The notes below the pieces were generated by a model. The model saw only the letters and a program-made list of their open reading frames with translations. It ran no database searches and was not told the DNA's origin. A DNA stretch of 64,000 nucleotides from Bacillota bacterium (GTDB lineage: Bacteria; Bacillota; Clostridia; Christensenellales; CAG-917): assembly GCA_023665365.1 (NCBI GenBank), contig JAMPEA010000002.1:69051-133050 (forward strand). The letters run 5' to 3'. Below, in pieces: positions 7,480 to 15,872 of this stretch (position 1 is the stretch's first letter; the number at the start of each line of letters is the position of its first letter). The translations under genes and the position numbers were made by a program.

Positions 7480-7508
7480 TCGCGCCTATCGCTAAATTAC
7501 AAGGTTTT
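7480..7508. repeat. Partial right end of the hairpin element
   Basis: The sequence cgcgcctatcgctaaattacaaggttttt repeats the terminal arm of the copies near 34172-34295 and 29862-29985, without the rest of the element. It lies directly before the ecf promoter. Confidence 0.55.
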
Positions 7509-7511
7509 TAT

Positions 7512-7540
7512 TTGCGTACGCGCAATCTATATGCTATAAT
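7512..7540 (+). promoter_or_regulatory. Promoter of the ecf-truA operon, abutting the start codon
   Basis: TTGCGT (7512-7517), 17 bases, TGC-TATAAT (-10 at 7535-7540, extended). The ATG of ecfA1 is only 6 bases beyond the -10 and there is no Shine-Dalgarno sequence, so a leaderless transcript is predicted. Confidence 0.65.
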
Positions 7541-7546
7541 CCGCTT

Positions 7547-8380
7547 ATGCCTCAGATAGAGTTAAAAGGGGTGAGCTATTCTTATCCCGTCAAGGAGGGC
7601 TACAACGTCAAGGCTCTCAAAAACGTGTCGCTTGCGATAGACAAGGGCGAGTTTGTCGCGCTCGTCGGGATGAACGGGAGCGGCAAAAGTACGCTTGCAA
7701 AGTTGCTCAACGGGCTGTTTACGCCCACGGACGGCGAGGTGCTCATAGATGGACTAAATACGCTTGACGAGGCTAACACCTTTGAAATCCGCAAGAAAGC
7801 GGGAATGGTCTTTCAAAATCCCGACAATCAGATGGTGGCAACCATAATCGAGGACGACGTGGCTTTCGGACCTGAAAATATCGGCGTTCCTCGCGAGGAG
7901 ATAATCGAGAGGGTTGACTACGCGCTCGAAGCCGTGGGAATGAGCGAGTATCGCACGCGCACCGCCTCCAAGCTGAGCGGCGGACAAAAACAACGCGTCG
8001 CTATCGCGGGAGTGCTCGCAATGAAGCCCGAGATACTCATACTCGACGAGTCCACCTCTATGCTCGACCCAAACGGGCGCAAGGAGATTATGGACATCGC
8101 GCGGCGGCTGAATAAGGACGGCATCACAGTCATCAACATTACGCACAATATGGAAGAAGCCGTGCTCGCCGATAGAATAGTCGTGCTCCGCAAAGGGCGT
8201 ATCGCTATGGACGGCACGCCGAAAGAAATTTTCAAGTCGGGACAGCTCGAAGCGTGCGGGCTTACGCTTCCGCCCGTCGCTCGGCTTGCTAACTCGCTTA
8301 TCGCCGAGGGCTTCGAGATTGACGGCGCTATCACGACCGAGCAGGAGCTTGTGGAGGAAATATGCCGTATATTGAAATAA
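7547..8380 (+). CDS. ecfA1: ECF transporter ATPase EcfA1
   Basis: 277 residues, an ABC ATPase of the energy-coupling factor type. Visible motifs are Walker A GMNGSGKST near residue 43, a Q-loop (VFQNPDNQMVA), signature LSGGQKQRVAIAG, Walker B ILILDES and the H-loop NITHNMEEA. The NPDNQ sequence after the Q-loop is typical of EcfA1. It pairs with EcfA2 and the membrane coupling protein EcfT to drive uptake of vitamins or metals captured by separate S components. None is encoded here, so this is a shared group-II module. It is first in an overlapping operon ecfA1-ecfA2-ecfT-truA. Confidence 0.95.
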   Translation: MPQIELKGVSYSYPVKEGYNVKALKNVSLAIDKGEFVALVGMNGSGKSTLAKLLNGLFTPTDGEVLIDGLNTLDEANTFEIRKKAGMVFQNPDNQMVATIIEDDVAFGPENIGVPREEIIERVDYALEAVGMSEYRTRTASKLSGGQKQRVAIAGVLAMKPEILILDESTSMLDPNGRKEIMDIARRLNKDGITVINITHNMEEAVLADRIVVLRKGRIAMDGTPKEIFKSGQLEACGLTLPPVARLANSLIAEGFEIDGAITTEQELVEEICRILK

Positions 8381-9321
8381 AAAATCTTAATTACGTATAT
8401 TCTCCGAAAACTCCCTACGAGAAGCGCGCGCTCAAAGACGTAAATCTTGAAATCGAAGAAGGCTCGTTCGTGGGGCTTGTAGGCGCGACGGGCAGCGGAA
8501 AGAGCACGCTTATACAGCATCTAAACGGCTTAATCAAGTTGCAGGATAAAAAGCATAGCTCCGTCGTAGTAAACGGAATGTCCCTATCCGACAAAAAAAC
8601 TCTCAAAAAAGTGCGCTTTGAAGTGGGAATGGTCTTTCAGTATCCCGAGTATCAGCTATTCGGCGAGACGGTGGCAAAGGACGTGGCTTTCGGACCTAAA
8701 AATATGAAACTTGAAGCGGACGAGATAGATAGACGCGTCCGCCGCGCGCTCGAAGTGGTCGGGCTTGACTACGACAAGTTTGCCGAGCGCAGTCCTTTCG
8801 ATTTGAGCGGCGGAGAGAAACGCCGAGCCGCTATTGCGGGCGTTATTGCAATGGAGCCCAAGGTGCTCGTGCTCGACGAGCCCGTTGCGGGGCTTGACCC
8901 AGTAGGGCGAGAGGAGATACTTGCGCTCGTCAAAAAACTGCAAAGAGAGGTATCGCCGACGGTCATAATCGTCTCGCACAATATGGACGATATGGCGATG
9001 CTCGCCGATAGGATAATAGTGCTTAAAGACGGTGAGGTCGTTGCCGACAGCGCTCCTAAAAAGGTGTTTGGCAACCGCCGCTTAATCGCGGACGCGGGGC
9101 TTGATTTGCCTACTGCCACGCGGATTGCGGATACGCTTAAAGAAAGGGGAATAGCCTTGCCGACGGATATTGTGACTATGGACGGGCTTGCGCAAGAACT
9201 CGGCAAGTTGAGGGCAAAAAAGGCGGCGGAGGCTGTAAGCGCGGATAACGACTTCGACTGTGAGGAGGAATACGACGCATTCAGCGGCGAGCGGTTCGAC
9301 GGGAGGGAGCGCGATGTTTAA
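8362..9321 (+). CDS. ecfA2: ECF transporter ATPase EcfA2
   Basis: 319 residues, with Walker A GATGSGKST, Q-loop VFQYPEYQLF (the YPEYQLF form marks EcfA2), signature LSGGEKRRAAIAG, Walker B VLVLDEP and H-loop VSHNMDD. It overlaps the end of ecfA1 by 19 bases, with its ribosome site (ggagg) inside that gene. It is longer than many EcfA2 proteins because of an acidic C-terminal tail of about 35 residues. The start of ecfT lies inside its last codons, so the two are translationally coupled. Confidence 0.95.
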   Translation: MPYIEIKNLNYVYSPKTPYEKRALKDVNLEIEEGSFVGLVGATGSGKSTLIQHLNGLIKLQDKKHSSVVVNGMSLSDKKTLKKVRFEVGMVFQYPEYQLFGETVAKDVAFGPKNMKLEADEIDRRVRRALEVVGLDYDKFAERSPFDLSGGEKRRAAIAGVIAMEPKVLVLDEPVAGLDPVGREEILALVKKLQREVSPTVIIVSHNMDDMAMLADRIIVLKDGEVVADSAPKKVFGNRRLIADAGLDLPTATRIADTLKERGIALPTDIVTMDGLAQELGKLRAKKAAEAVSADNDFDCEEEYDAFSGERFDGRERDV

Positions 9322-10165
9322 GGACGTTGCTTTCGGACAGTATTATCCATCCGACTCGCCCGTGCACAGGCTTGACGCAAGGGTCAAACTTTTGCTTACT
9401 CTGCTGTTTGTGATTGCGATTTTCTTTATAAACTCCTACTTCGGATTTATGCTTACGCTTGCGGTGCTTATCGTCGTAATCGCGTTTGCAAAACTGCCTA
9501 TAATATCCGTTTTAAAGTCGGTCAGAGGCATACTTTTCATCGTGCTGTTCACGGCGATTATAAACCTGTTTTTCATCAAGGACGGCGAAGTTTTGGCGCA
9601 AAGCGGAAGCCTTGTAATCACCAAAACGGGGGTTCATACTACTATAAAGATGGTTTTAAGGCTCGTTTTGTTGATTTCGGGTGCGTCGTTGCTGTCGCTT
9701 ACGACAACTCCCGTCGAGCTTGCCGACGGGCTTGAAAGCCTTATGACTCCGCTCAAACTAATTCGCGTACCCGTGAGGGACATCGCAATGATTATGAGCA
9801 TCGCGCTTCGCTTTATCCCGACCCTTTTCGAGGAGACCAACAAGATTATCTCCGCGCAAAAAGCGAGGGGCGCGAGCTTCGATACGGGCAATCTGTTTGC
9901 GAGGGCTAAGACGTTGCTCCCCGTGCTCATTCCGCTTTTCGTAAACTCGTTCAGGCGCGCGGACGAACTCGCGTTCGCTATGGACGCAAGGTGCTATAAC
10001 GCCACCGACAAGCGCACCAAGATGAAAAAGGCAAAGCTCGGCATCGCCGACCTCGTTGCGTTTATATTTATCGCGGGATATTTCACCGTCATCTTGCTTG
10101 ACAGATACTATTTCCGCACGGTGGGCATTGATATTGACTATATGATTTTCGGAGAGTTGTTATGA
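9314..10165 (+). CDS. ecfT: ECF transporter transmembrane coupling protein EcfT
   Basis: 283 residues from the ATG at 9314, which has a GGGAGG ribosome site; a more upstream start would place a non-membrane tail within ecfA2. The N-terminus GQYYPSDSPVHRLDARVKLL is the usual EcfT opening (D.R.K). Four to six membrane segments follow, and then the coupling region with SAQKARGASF and AMDARCYN, matching the two Ala-Arg-Gly-type motifs that contact the ATPases (the second is Ala-Arg-Cys here). It overlaps ecfA2 by 8 bases and truA by 4. Confidence 0.92.
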   Translation: MFKDVAFGQYYPSDSPVHRLDARVKLLLTLLFVIAIFFINSYFGFMLTLAVLIVVIAFAKLPIISVLKSVRGILFIVLFTAIINLFFIKDGEVLAQSGSLVITKTGVHTTIKMVLRLVLLISGASLLSLTTTPVELADGLESLMTPLKLIRVPVRDIAMIMSIALRFIPTLFEETNKIISAQKARGASFDTGNLFARAKTLLPVLIPLFVNSFRRADELAFAMDARCYNATDKRTKMKKAKLGIADLVAFIFIAGYFTVILLDRYYFRTVGIDIDYMIFGELL

Positions 10166-10971
10166 GATACGTTGCGGTGATTTCCTATTTCGGAGCTAAC
10201 TACGTCGGCTGGCAACGACAGCTAAACGGGCTTAGCGTGCAGGAGACTCTTGAAAAAGCGATGAGCAAGGCGTTCGGCGAGGAGGTGTCCGCAACGGCGA
10301 GCGGGCGCACCGACGCGGGCGTTCACGCGCTTGCGCAAGTGGTGCATTTTGACGTTAATACGTCGATTCCGACAGATAAAATCCCGTTTGCGGTGAATAG
10401 CTGCCTCCCGAGCGATATAAGTATGCTGTCCTGCGAGGTCGCGCCCGACGATTTCAACGCGCGCTTCTCGGCAAAGAAAAAGACCTATTGTTACAAGCTG
10501 TATCTCAGCCGTCATCCGCGACCTATGCTCGAAAGCACGCACGAGCATATCGTCGTCCCTCTCGATTTAAACGTGATGCGCGAGGGCGCAAGCGTCATCG
10601 AGGGCGAGCACGATTTCAAGTGCTTCGAGGCTACGGGGAGCGTAATAAAAAACACCGTGCGCACCGTGTACGGCGTGGATATAAAGGTGAGTCCGCTTGA
10701 AAGGATTGACGGCGTGTTCGGCGAGGGCGTTTGCGATAAGGACGACGGCGTAGACGGGCGGATATTCGACTGCACGGTGGAGATAAGCGTCACGGGCAAC
10801 GGCTTTTTGTATAATATGGTGCGCATCATCGCGGGCACTCTCGTCTATATGGGCATGGGCAAACTGACGACCGACGACCTTAAAATTGCCCTTGCTACCT
10901 GCGACCGAACTTTGGTCGGAAAAACCCTCCCACCCCACGGGCTACACCTGCTTAGCGTGAAATACAACTAA
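10162..10971 (+). CDS. truA: tRNA pseudouridine(38-40) synthase TruA
   Basis: 269 residues. The opening YFGANYVGWQRQ and the catalytic block SGRTDAGVHALAQV (nucleophilic Asp in RTDAG near residue 52) are diagnostic. KKTYCYKL and GNGFLYNMVRIIAGTL cover the RNA-contact and C-terminal conserved parts. It converts uridines 38-40 of the tRNA anticodon arm to pseudouridine. The ATGA overlap with ecfT and the classic Firmicutes order ecfA1-ecfA2-ecfT-truA support the call; the ribosomal genes that usually flank this block (rplQ, rplM, rpsI) are absent. Confidence 0.96.
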   Translation: MRYVAVISYFGANYVGWQRQLNGLSVQETLEKAMSKAFGEEVSATASGRTDAGVHALAQVVHFDVNTSIPTDKIPFAVNSCLPSDISMLSCEVAPDDFNARFSAKKKTYCYKLYLSRHPRPMLESTHEHIVVPLDLNVMREGASVIEGEHDFKCFEATGSVIKNTVRTVYGVDIKVSPLERIDGVFGEGVCDKDDGVDGRIFDCTVEISVTGNGFLYNMVRIIAGTLVYMGMGKLTTDDLKIALATCDRTLVGKTLPPHGLHLLSVKYN

Positions 10972-11045
10972 TTTTTCTAAATTTAGTTGCAAACAAATTA
11001 TACAAACACAAGATATTGATTCCAATATTTGGGTGCGTAACATTC

Positions 11046-11074
11046 TTGACATACTTTCTTTTTAGCTTTATATT
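11046..11074 (+). promoter_or_regulatory. Consensus promoter before the 11084 gene and glnS
   Basis: TTGACA (11046-11051), 17 bases, TATATT (11069-11074). The ATG at 11084 follows after 9 bases and there is no Shine-Dalgarno sequence, so the leader would be 0-3 nt. Confidence 0.7.
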
Positions 11075-11083
11075 ATTTATAAT

Positions 11084-11473
11084 ATGCTTACCGTAAGATT
11101 TGAAAACAACTCCGACGCGCGTGAAATTTACCGTGCGCTCGGCGTAGAGGGCGAGCCGTTTGGGAGCAACTTCGTCATGTACGACGAAAAAACTCCCGTC
11201 GCGCTATGGCGCATGCGCATCGTCATCGAGGACGAGCCCGTCGGGATAATCGAAAGGATTTTCTTTGCGGACGGAGTGGACGAGGGCGATAAAACTTTCT
11301 TTTTGCACGCTATGTTTTTCAAGCTCATCGAGGGCGCGCCGATAAGACTGCGCGTCGAGGGAGAAAAACCCGAGTTTGAAAAGTTCGGCTTCGAGGTCGT
11401 AAACGGAAATATGGAAGCGTATTCAAACGAAATCAATCTGCACTATATGTGCGGAGGGCGATATAAGGGTTGA
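11084..11473 (+). CDS. Small GNAT-like hypothetical protein
   Basis: 129 residues, no signal or membrane segment. The pattern of beta strands and a central helix, the stretch APIRLRVEGEKPEFEKFGFEVVNG and the ending MEAYSNEINLHYMCGG recall the C-terminal half of GNAT acetyltransferases, where a GFE motif follows the acetyl-CoA helix. The normal acetyl-CoA loop (Q/RxxGxG/A) is not seen, so it may be a degenerate, non-catalytic relative. It ends one base before the glnS ATG, so the two are almost certainly cotranscribed and perhaps coupled. The function is unknown. Confidence 0.7.
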   Translation: MLTVRFENNSDAREIYRALGVEGEPFGSNFVMYDEKTPVALWRMRIVIEDEPVGIIERIFFADGVDEGDKTFFLHAMFFKLIEGAPIRLRVEGEKPEFEKFGFEVVNGNMEAYSNEINLHYMCGGRYKG

Positions 11474-11474
11474 T

Positions 11475-13100
11475 ATGGACTCAAAAAACTTTATCGAAGA
11501 CTTCATCGAGCAGGACCTCGCCGAGGGCAAAGCGGATAAAATCGTCACGCGATTTCCGCCCGAGCCCAACGGATACTTGCACATAGGGCACGCCAAAGCC
11601 CTGTGCATCAACTTCGGCGTAAAGGAAAAGTATAACGGCATATGCAATCTCCGCTTCGACGACACCAATCCCGCAAAGGAGGACGTGGAGTATATGGAGA
11701 GCATAAAGCGCGATATAGAGTGGCTCGGCTTCAAGTGGGACAACCTCTTTAACGCGAGCGACTATTTCGAGAAAATGTACGAGTGCGCCGTCAAGCTGAT
11801 AGAGGACGGCAAGGCTTACGTCTGCGATTTGAGTGCGGACGAGATAAGTTCCACTCGCGGCAGTTTCGGCATTGCGGGCACAGAGAGCCCTTATAGAAAT
11901 AGAAGCGTCGAGGAAAATCTCGATTTGTTTAAGCGCATGAGGGCGGGCGAGTTCGCCGACGGCGAAAAGGTGCTCCGCGCAAAGATAGATATGTCGTCGC
12001 CCAATATCAATATGCGCGACCCCGTTATCTATCGCATCTGCCACGCGACGCATCCGCATACGGGGGACAAGTGGTGCATATATCCCATGTACGACTTCGC
12101 GCACCCCATAGAGGACGCAATTGAGGGCGTATCGCACTCGCTTTGCTCGTTGGAGTTTGAAAATCACCGTCCGCTTTACGACTGGGTTACGCTAAACTGC
12201 GGCTTTGACCCGCGTCCGAGGCAGATTGAGTTTGCAAGGCTCAACCTCACGCATACGGTGATGAGCAAGCGCTTTATCAAGAAGCTCGTGGACGAAAAAA
12301 TCGTTTGGGGTTGGGACGACCCGAGGCTTTCCACGCTGTCGGGCATACGCGAAAGAGGCTACACTCCCGCCGCGATACGCGATTTCTGCGCGCGCATAGG
12401 CGTGGCAAAGGCGGATAGCGAAGTGGATATTTCCATTTTGGAGCACTGCGTCCGCGAGGACTTAAACGCCAACGCCACTCGCGCAATGGTGGTCACTAAG
12501 CCGCTGAAACTCATTATCGACAACTATCCCGAGGGCAAAACCGAGGAAATGTATATCGAAAACAATCCCCAAAAGGAGGGCTCGGGCGTACACGCCGTCG
12601 CCTTTTCTAAGGAACTGTACATAGAACAGGACGACTTTTCGCTCAATCCTCCGCCCAAATACTTCCGATTGAAGCCGGACGGAATAGTAAGGCTCAAAGG
12701 CGCTTATATCGTCAAGTACAGCGGTTGCGAACTCGACGGCGACGGCAACGTCGTCGCCGTGCACGTCGATTATATCGAGGGCACGAAGTCGGGCGAAGAG
12801 GGCGCAAATATGAAGGTCAAAGGCACTATACATTGGGTGAGCGCAAACGACTCGGTTGACGTCACGCTGAATATGTTCGACTATCTCATTGAGGACGGCG
12901 ACGGCGACTATATGGACAGGCTCAATCCCAACTCGCTTACGGTGCTCAAAGGCAAGGCGGAGAAGCTGGTTGCGGACACACCCGTGCATACGCGCTTCCA
13001 GTTTTTGCGAGAGGGCTACTTTATCAAGCGCAACGAGGACAACGAGTTTAATAGCATAGTCGGACTAAAAGACAGCTATAAAATTGCGCCGAATGTTTAG
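11475..13100 (+). CDS. glnS: Glutaminyl-tRNA synthetase
   Basis: 541 residues, the usual GlnRS length. Class I motifs are present: PPEPNGYLHIGHAKAL (HIGH box near residue 34) and VMSKRFIKKL, the GlnRS form of KMSKS. LRFDDTNP and NCGFDPRPRQIEFARLN further mark GlnRS and separate it from GluRS. The C-terminal half has the two anticodon-binding beta barrels. It charges tRNA-Gln directly with glutamine. GlnRS in Clostridia is thought to be of gammaproteobacterial/eukaryotic-type origin by transfer. It lies directly behind a small GNAT-like gene on a leaderless-type transcript. Confidence 0.97.
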   Translation: MDSKNFIEDFIEQDLAEGKADKIVTRFPPEPNGYLHIGHAKALCINFGVKEKYNGICNLRFDDTNPAKEDVEYMESIKRDIEWLGFKWDNLFNASDYFEKMYECAVKLIEDGKAYVCDLSADEISSTRGSFGIAGTESPYRNRSVEENLDLFKRMRAGEFADGEKVLRAKIDMSSPNINMRDPVIYRICHATHPHTGDKWCIYPMYDFAHPIEDAIEGVSHSLCSLEFENHRPLYDWVTLNCGFDPRPRQIEFARLNLTHTVMSKRFIKKLVDEKIVWGWDDPRLSTLSGIRERGYTPAAIRDFCARIGVAKADSEVDISILEHCVREDLNANATRAMVVTKPLKLIIDNYPEGKTEEMYIENNPQKEGSGVHAVAFSKELYIEQDDFSLNPPPKYFRLKPDGIVRLKGAYIVKYSGCELDGDGNVVAVHVDYIEGTKSGEEGANMKVKGTIHWVSANDSVDVTLNMFDYLIEDGDGDYMDRLNPNSLTVLKGKAEKLVADTPVHTRFQFLREGYFIKRNEDNEFNSIVGLKDSYKIAPNV

Positions 13101-13212
13101 TTGTGCGGAACGAAAACTTTGAGCGGGTGTGAACACGACGTATACTCGTTACGAAGTTTAAAACAAAAGTGTGAGAAATGATAACCTCGTGCTGTAAACA
13201 AAACAGTATGGG

Positions 13213-13319
13213 AATTAAGGGGGTAAGGGCTGTTTTCCGAGTCCGCCCTATACCCCCTTATGAACCCCCTTACCTGAAAACTCCTCAAAACCCCCGTGCC
13301 CCCTTATTCTTTAAGGGGG
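13213..13319 (+). repeat. 107-bp dispersed repeat, copy 1
   Basis: It is nearly identical (about three differences) to 63234-63340. It begins attaagggggtaagggc, contains gccctataccccctt (an inverted repeat of the start), and ends cccccttattctttaaggggg. There is no reading frame. A third, partial, inverted copy lies at 63895-63941. Confidence 0.8.
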
Positions 13320-13410
13320 AATGAGATTTGATAGAGTGTGAGTGCGACAAACACTTTTTGCGGAGCTTAGAACAACGTCGGCTTGATAGGGTGTTACACG
13401 ACGAAAACTG

Positions 13411-13738
13411 AGTTCGAAGCGCGACGCGCAGGGCGCGGAGGAAGGGAGTGCCAAGCACCAGACGCAGTTGGGGTGTAGCGATTGTTAGCCAAAGGCTCAA
13501 TCGTGTCGCACCTCTACTGCGTGCACAAGTACAAGTGAGCGGAAAATGTTGTTTTAATTTCCGCGAACGAGTGGCATAATGAGGAGACGATAACAGGCGT
13601 GCGCGCGCCGACTTCCCATCCCACAAGCAATGTTTGCTTGATAGGGAAAGAGGTAGCTACCGCAACCGTCTATATTCTTGCGGGAGGGGAAAGCCCGCAG
13701 GGAAGGGGTGGGAAACTTTATTTAAAGTACACGATGCT
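13411..13738 (+). ncRNA. Candidate structured RNA, copy A
   Basis: About 325 bases homologous to the reverse strand of 33845-34165. Predicted stems: acgcagt/actgcgt (13462-13468 with 13516-13522), cgattg/caatcg (13479-13484 with 13498-13503) capped by agcc-aaa-ggct, gcggaaa/tttccgc (13539-13545 with 13558-13564) and ttcccatccc/ggggtgggaa (13613-13622 with 13705-13714), the last enclosing the hairpin caagcaa-tgt-ttgcttg. In copy B the same stems are kept by different base pairs (for example gcgggca/tgcccgc), so pairing is conserved rather than sequence. It ends about 30 bases before the zinc-ribbon ATG on the same strand, so here it could act as a leader, yet copy B has no gene behind it. No known family was recognised. 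Confidence 0.6.
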
Positions 13739-13768
13739 CGCTATGTAGAGAAAGGAGCAAAGAATAAA

Positions 13769-15019
13769 ATGTTCGTTTGTAAGATTTGCGGAAACGAAGT
13801 GAAACAAGGGCAGGCATTTTGCGGAAAATGCGGCGCGGACGTAGTTGAAAACTACGAGACCGTTTGTCCCATATGCGGCACGAAGAACGGCGCGGGGAGC
13901 AGATATTGCGCTCGCTGCGGCGGGATTTTGTCCGTTATGCGCAAGCCCGTCTGCGAAGTGTGCGGCGCGAGAAATCTGCCGGGCGCAAAATATTGCGTAT
14001 CCTGCGGCGCGCCAATCAACATAAACAGCGAAACGCACTCGGATAGCGATATGTTCGACGCGCGCAAGGCGAAAAAGCGTCTTGACAATATGGAGCGCGA
14101 CAGAATGGCGGCGGTGGATAAGGAAATCGCCGAAAAGCGCGCAAAGGTTGCCGAGGAAAAGGAAGAAGCCATAAAGGAAGTGGAGCGTTATAAGGCGAAG
14201 TGCGAGGAGGATTATTCGCACAAGCTCAGCACGCTCGAAGCGTACAAGGATAAAATCAACGAGCTCGGCGCAGAGGACGTAGAGCAGTTGAAAAAGGTGT
14301 CGGTGTCGCTAAAAGACTATTCGCGCTACTATGCCGACCCCTACTCGCAAATCGACGAGGACGATATAGAGACCGAGACTTACGTCTGTCCCGCGTGCGG
14401 CACGATAAATCCGCTCACGGCGACGGCTTGCACCAACTGCGGACGCAATAAGGCTCGCGCGCTTTTGTTGCTTGCGAAAAACAAAATCAAGCAGAGTCCG
14501 CCCGTCAAGCGAAAACAGCGTATAATTCCCGCGCCCGAGGAGGACTTGAAGCGCGATACTATCCCCTCGATAGAGGAGTTCGAGGCGAAAACCGCAAAGC
14601 CCGCGACCGAGCAGACCGCCGCAAGCGAAAAGCCCGTCGAGCAGGACGCAAAAGAGCCGCCCGCGGATTTTTCGGGTCGTCCGCAATATCCGCAATACGG
14701 CTATCCCTATCCGCCATATCCTCCTTACGCGCCCTATCAACCGCCTTATCCCTATCCTCCGCAAGCTCCGCAGTACGCGGCGCAACAGGCTGGCGCGCCT
14801 ATGGACTACGGCGAGTATTGCTATCAAGAGGAGATGCGCAGGCAGATGCCTCCTATCGTACAGCCGGTGGCGTTTGTGCCTTACGTGACACAGGAGCAAC
14901 CGCTTATGCAGTATTCTCCCGAGATACCGCAAGGACCTATCGCCCAGCCGTCGCAGGACGAGCAGGCTGAAAGCAAATCTTCGCGCGGCAGACGCGAGAA
15001 GAAAAACAAACTCATCTGA
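13769..15019 (+). CDS. Zinc-ribbon protein with coiled coil and Pro/Tyr-rich tail
   Basis: 416 residues from the ATG at 13769 (AAAGGAG 11 nt upstream); an upstream TTG frame would run into the candidate RNA. There are three N-terminal zinc ribbons with paired CxxC: CKICG...CGKCG, CPICG...CARCG and CEVCG...CVSCG (residues about 4-80). A charged coiled coil follows (about 90-165, Lys/Glu-rich). A fourth ribbon, CPACGTINPLTATACTNCG, is near residue 210. The tail (about 305-400) is Pro/Tyr-rich (YPYPPYPPYAPYQPPYPYPP) and ends with the segment PVAFVPYVTQEQ and a basic C-terminus. No signal peptide is present. It leads an operon with two four-TM proteins, one of which carries a similar VPYxTQ segment. 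It may be a cytosolic scaffold; no enzyme motif is seen. Confidence 0.8.
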   Translation: MFVCKICGNEVKQGQAFCGKCGADVVENYETVCPICGTKNGAGSRYCARCGGILSVMRKPVCEVCGARNLPGAKYCVSCGAPININSETHSDSDMFDARKAKKRLDNMERDRMAAVDKEIAEKRAKVAEEKEEAIKEVERYKAKCEEDYSHKLSTLEAYKDKINELGAEDVEQLKKVSVSLKDYSRYYADPYSQIDEDDIETETYVCPACGTINPLTATACTNCGRNKARALLLLAKNKIKQSPPVKRKQRIIPAPEEDLKRDTIPSIEEFEAKTAKPATEQTAASEKPVEQDAKEPPADFSGRPQYPQYGYPYPPYPPYAPYQPPYPYPPQAPQYAAQQAGAPMDYGEYCYQEEMRRQMPPIVQPVAFVPYVTQEQPLMQYSPEIPQGPIAQPSQDEQAESKSSRGRREKKNKLI

Positions 15020-15058
15020 GAAAGCAATGACTGAGCGCACTTGACGCAAGAGGTTTGA

Positions 15059-15847
15059 ATGTCGGACGAAAATATAAAATCTAAAAATCGCGGGGTTGAC
15101 GACGCAGGCATAAGGCTTGCGCCCACTCCCATACGCAATTCAAGCTATCACGTTATGCCTGCAATCAAGCAGGAGTTTGTCATTACGCCCAAAATCGAGA
15201 TTGAGGAGCAGGAGAGCAGCGACGAGTACGAGCGCAGGACGAATACCGCTAACGACTTCCAGCCCAAAACCGAGGACAGAAGCAAAAAGTGGAAGAGGCG
15301 CAAGCGCAGTAAAAATATGATTATCGGCGTGATTATGCTTTTGCTCACGACGGTTATGCTTTTGCCTTACATATTCGGCGCGACGGGCGTTTGGCTTGAA
15401 AACTTCCCGTTCAAGTTTGTGCCGAGGCAGTTCGGGGCTTTAAACAATATTGTCGAGGCGTTTAAACTGTCCGCCGAGCTCGGCTGGAAGGGCGATTTTG
15501 TCAAGGCGATTTGGACGCTGAACGTCCCGAGCATTATCCTTATGGTGGGGTTCATCTTCCTTGCAATCAATTTCATAAAAGCCGCGATTTCCATATTGGG
15601 AACGTATAAGCCGATAAAATACACCGTCGGCGCAAGCGTATATCTGCTTACTGTGCTTGCGGTGTTCATCGCGTCGCTCGTAGGCGCGGAATCTATCGGC
15701 ATAGCAAAAATAAACTTTATGCAAGACTTTATCCACGGCTATAAGACGAGCGAACTGTTTTCGCTCATCGTGTTTGCCGCGGGATACTTTTTGGTGTCGC
15801 TGATTTGCACGCTTATCGACTCCGATAAGTACGGCTATCTCAGATGA
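15059..15847 (+). CDS. Four-TM membrane protein with disordered cytosolic N-terminus (operon gene 2)
   Basis: 262 residues. The first 80 are polar and acidic, then strongly basic (KKWKRRKRSKN), placing the N-terminus inside by the positive-inside rule. Four hydrophobic segments follow at about 86-108, 152-175, 186-208 and 229-250. It lacks known domains. The arrangement matches the next gene (15873-16742), so the two look like distant paralogues. The ribosome site is agagg, 39 bp after the zinc-ribbon gene. Confidence 0.75.
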   Translation: MSDENIKSKNRGVDDAGIRLAPTPIRNSSYHVMPAIKQEFVITPKIEIEEQESSDEYERRTNTANDFQPKTEDRSKKWKRRKRSKNMIIGVIMLLLTTVMLLPYIFGATGVWLENFPFKFVPRQFGALNNIVEAFKLSAELGWKGDFVKAIWTLNVPSIILMVGFIFLAINFIKAAISILGTYKPIKYTVGASVYLLTVLAVFIASLVGAESIGIAKINFMQDFIHGYKTSELFSLIVFAAGYFLVSLICTLIDSDKYGYLR

Positions 15848-15872
15848 TATGGCGACAGCTTAGGAGGTATAT

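Noticed and set aside
7547-10165. Vitamin- or metal-specific transporter
   Set aside because: No S component is encoded nearby, so the substrate cannot be stated; only the shared energising module is supported.
13620-13768. Known riboswitch (T-box, SAM, glycine or yybP-ykoY) before the zinc-ribbon gene
   Set aside because: None of the diagnostic core sequences is present; the region is instead the 3' part of the two-copy structured element.
13634-13768. N-terminal extension of the zinc-ribbon protein
   Set aside because: The extra 45 codons fall in the structured element, start with TTG without ribosome site and do not resemble the rest, while the ATG at 13769 has AAAGGAG.
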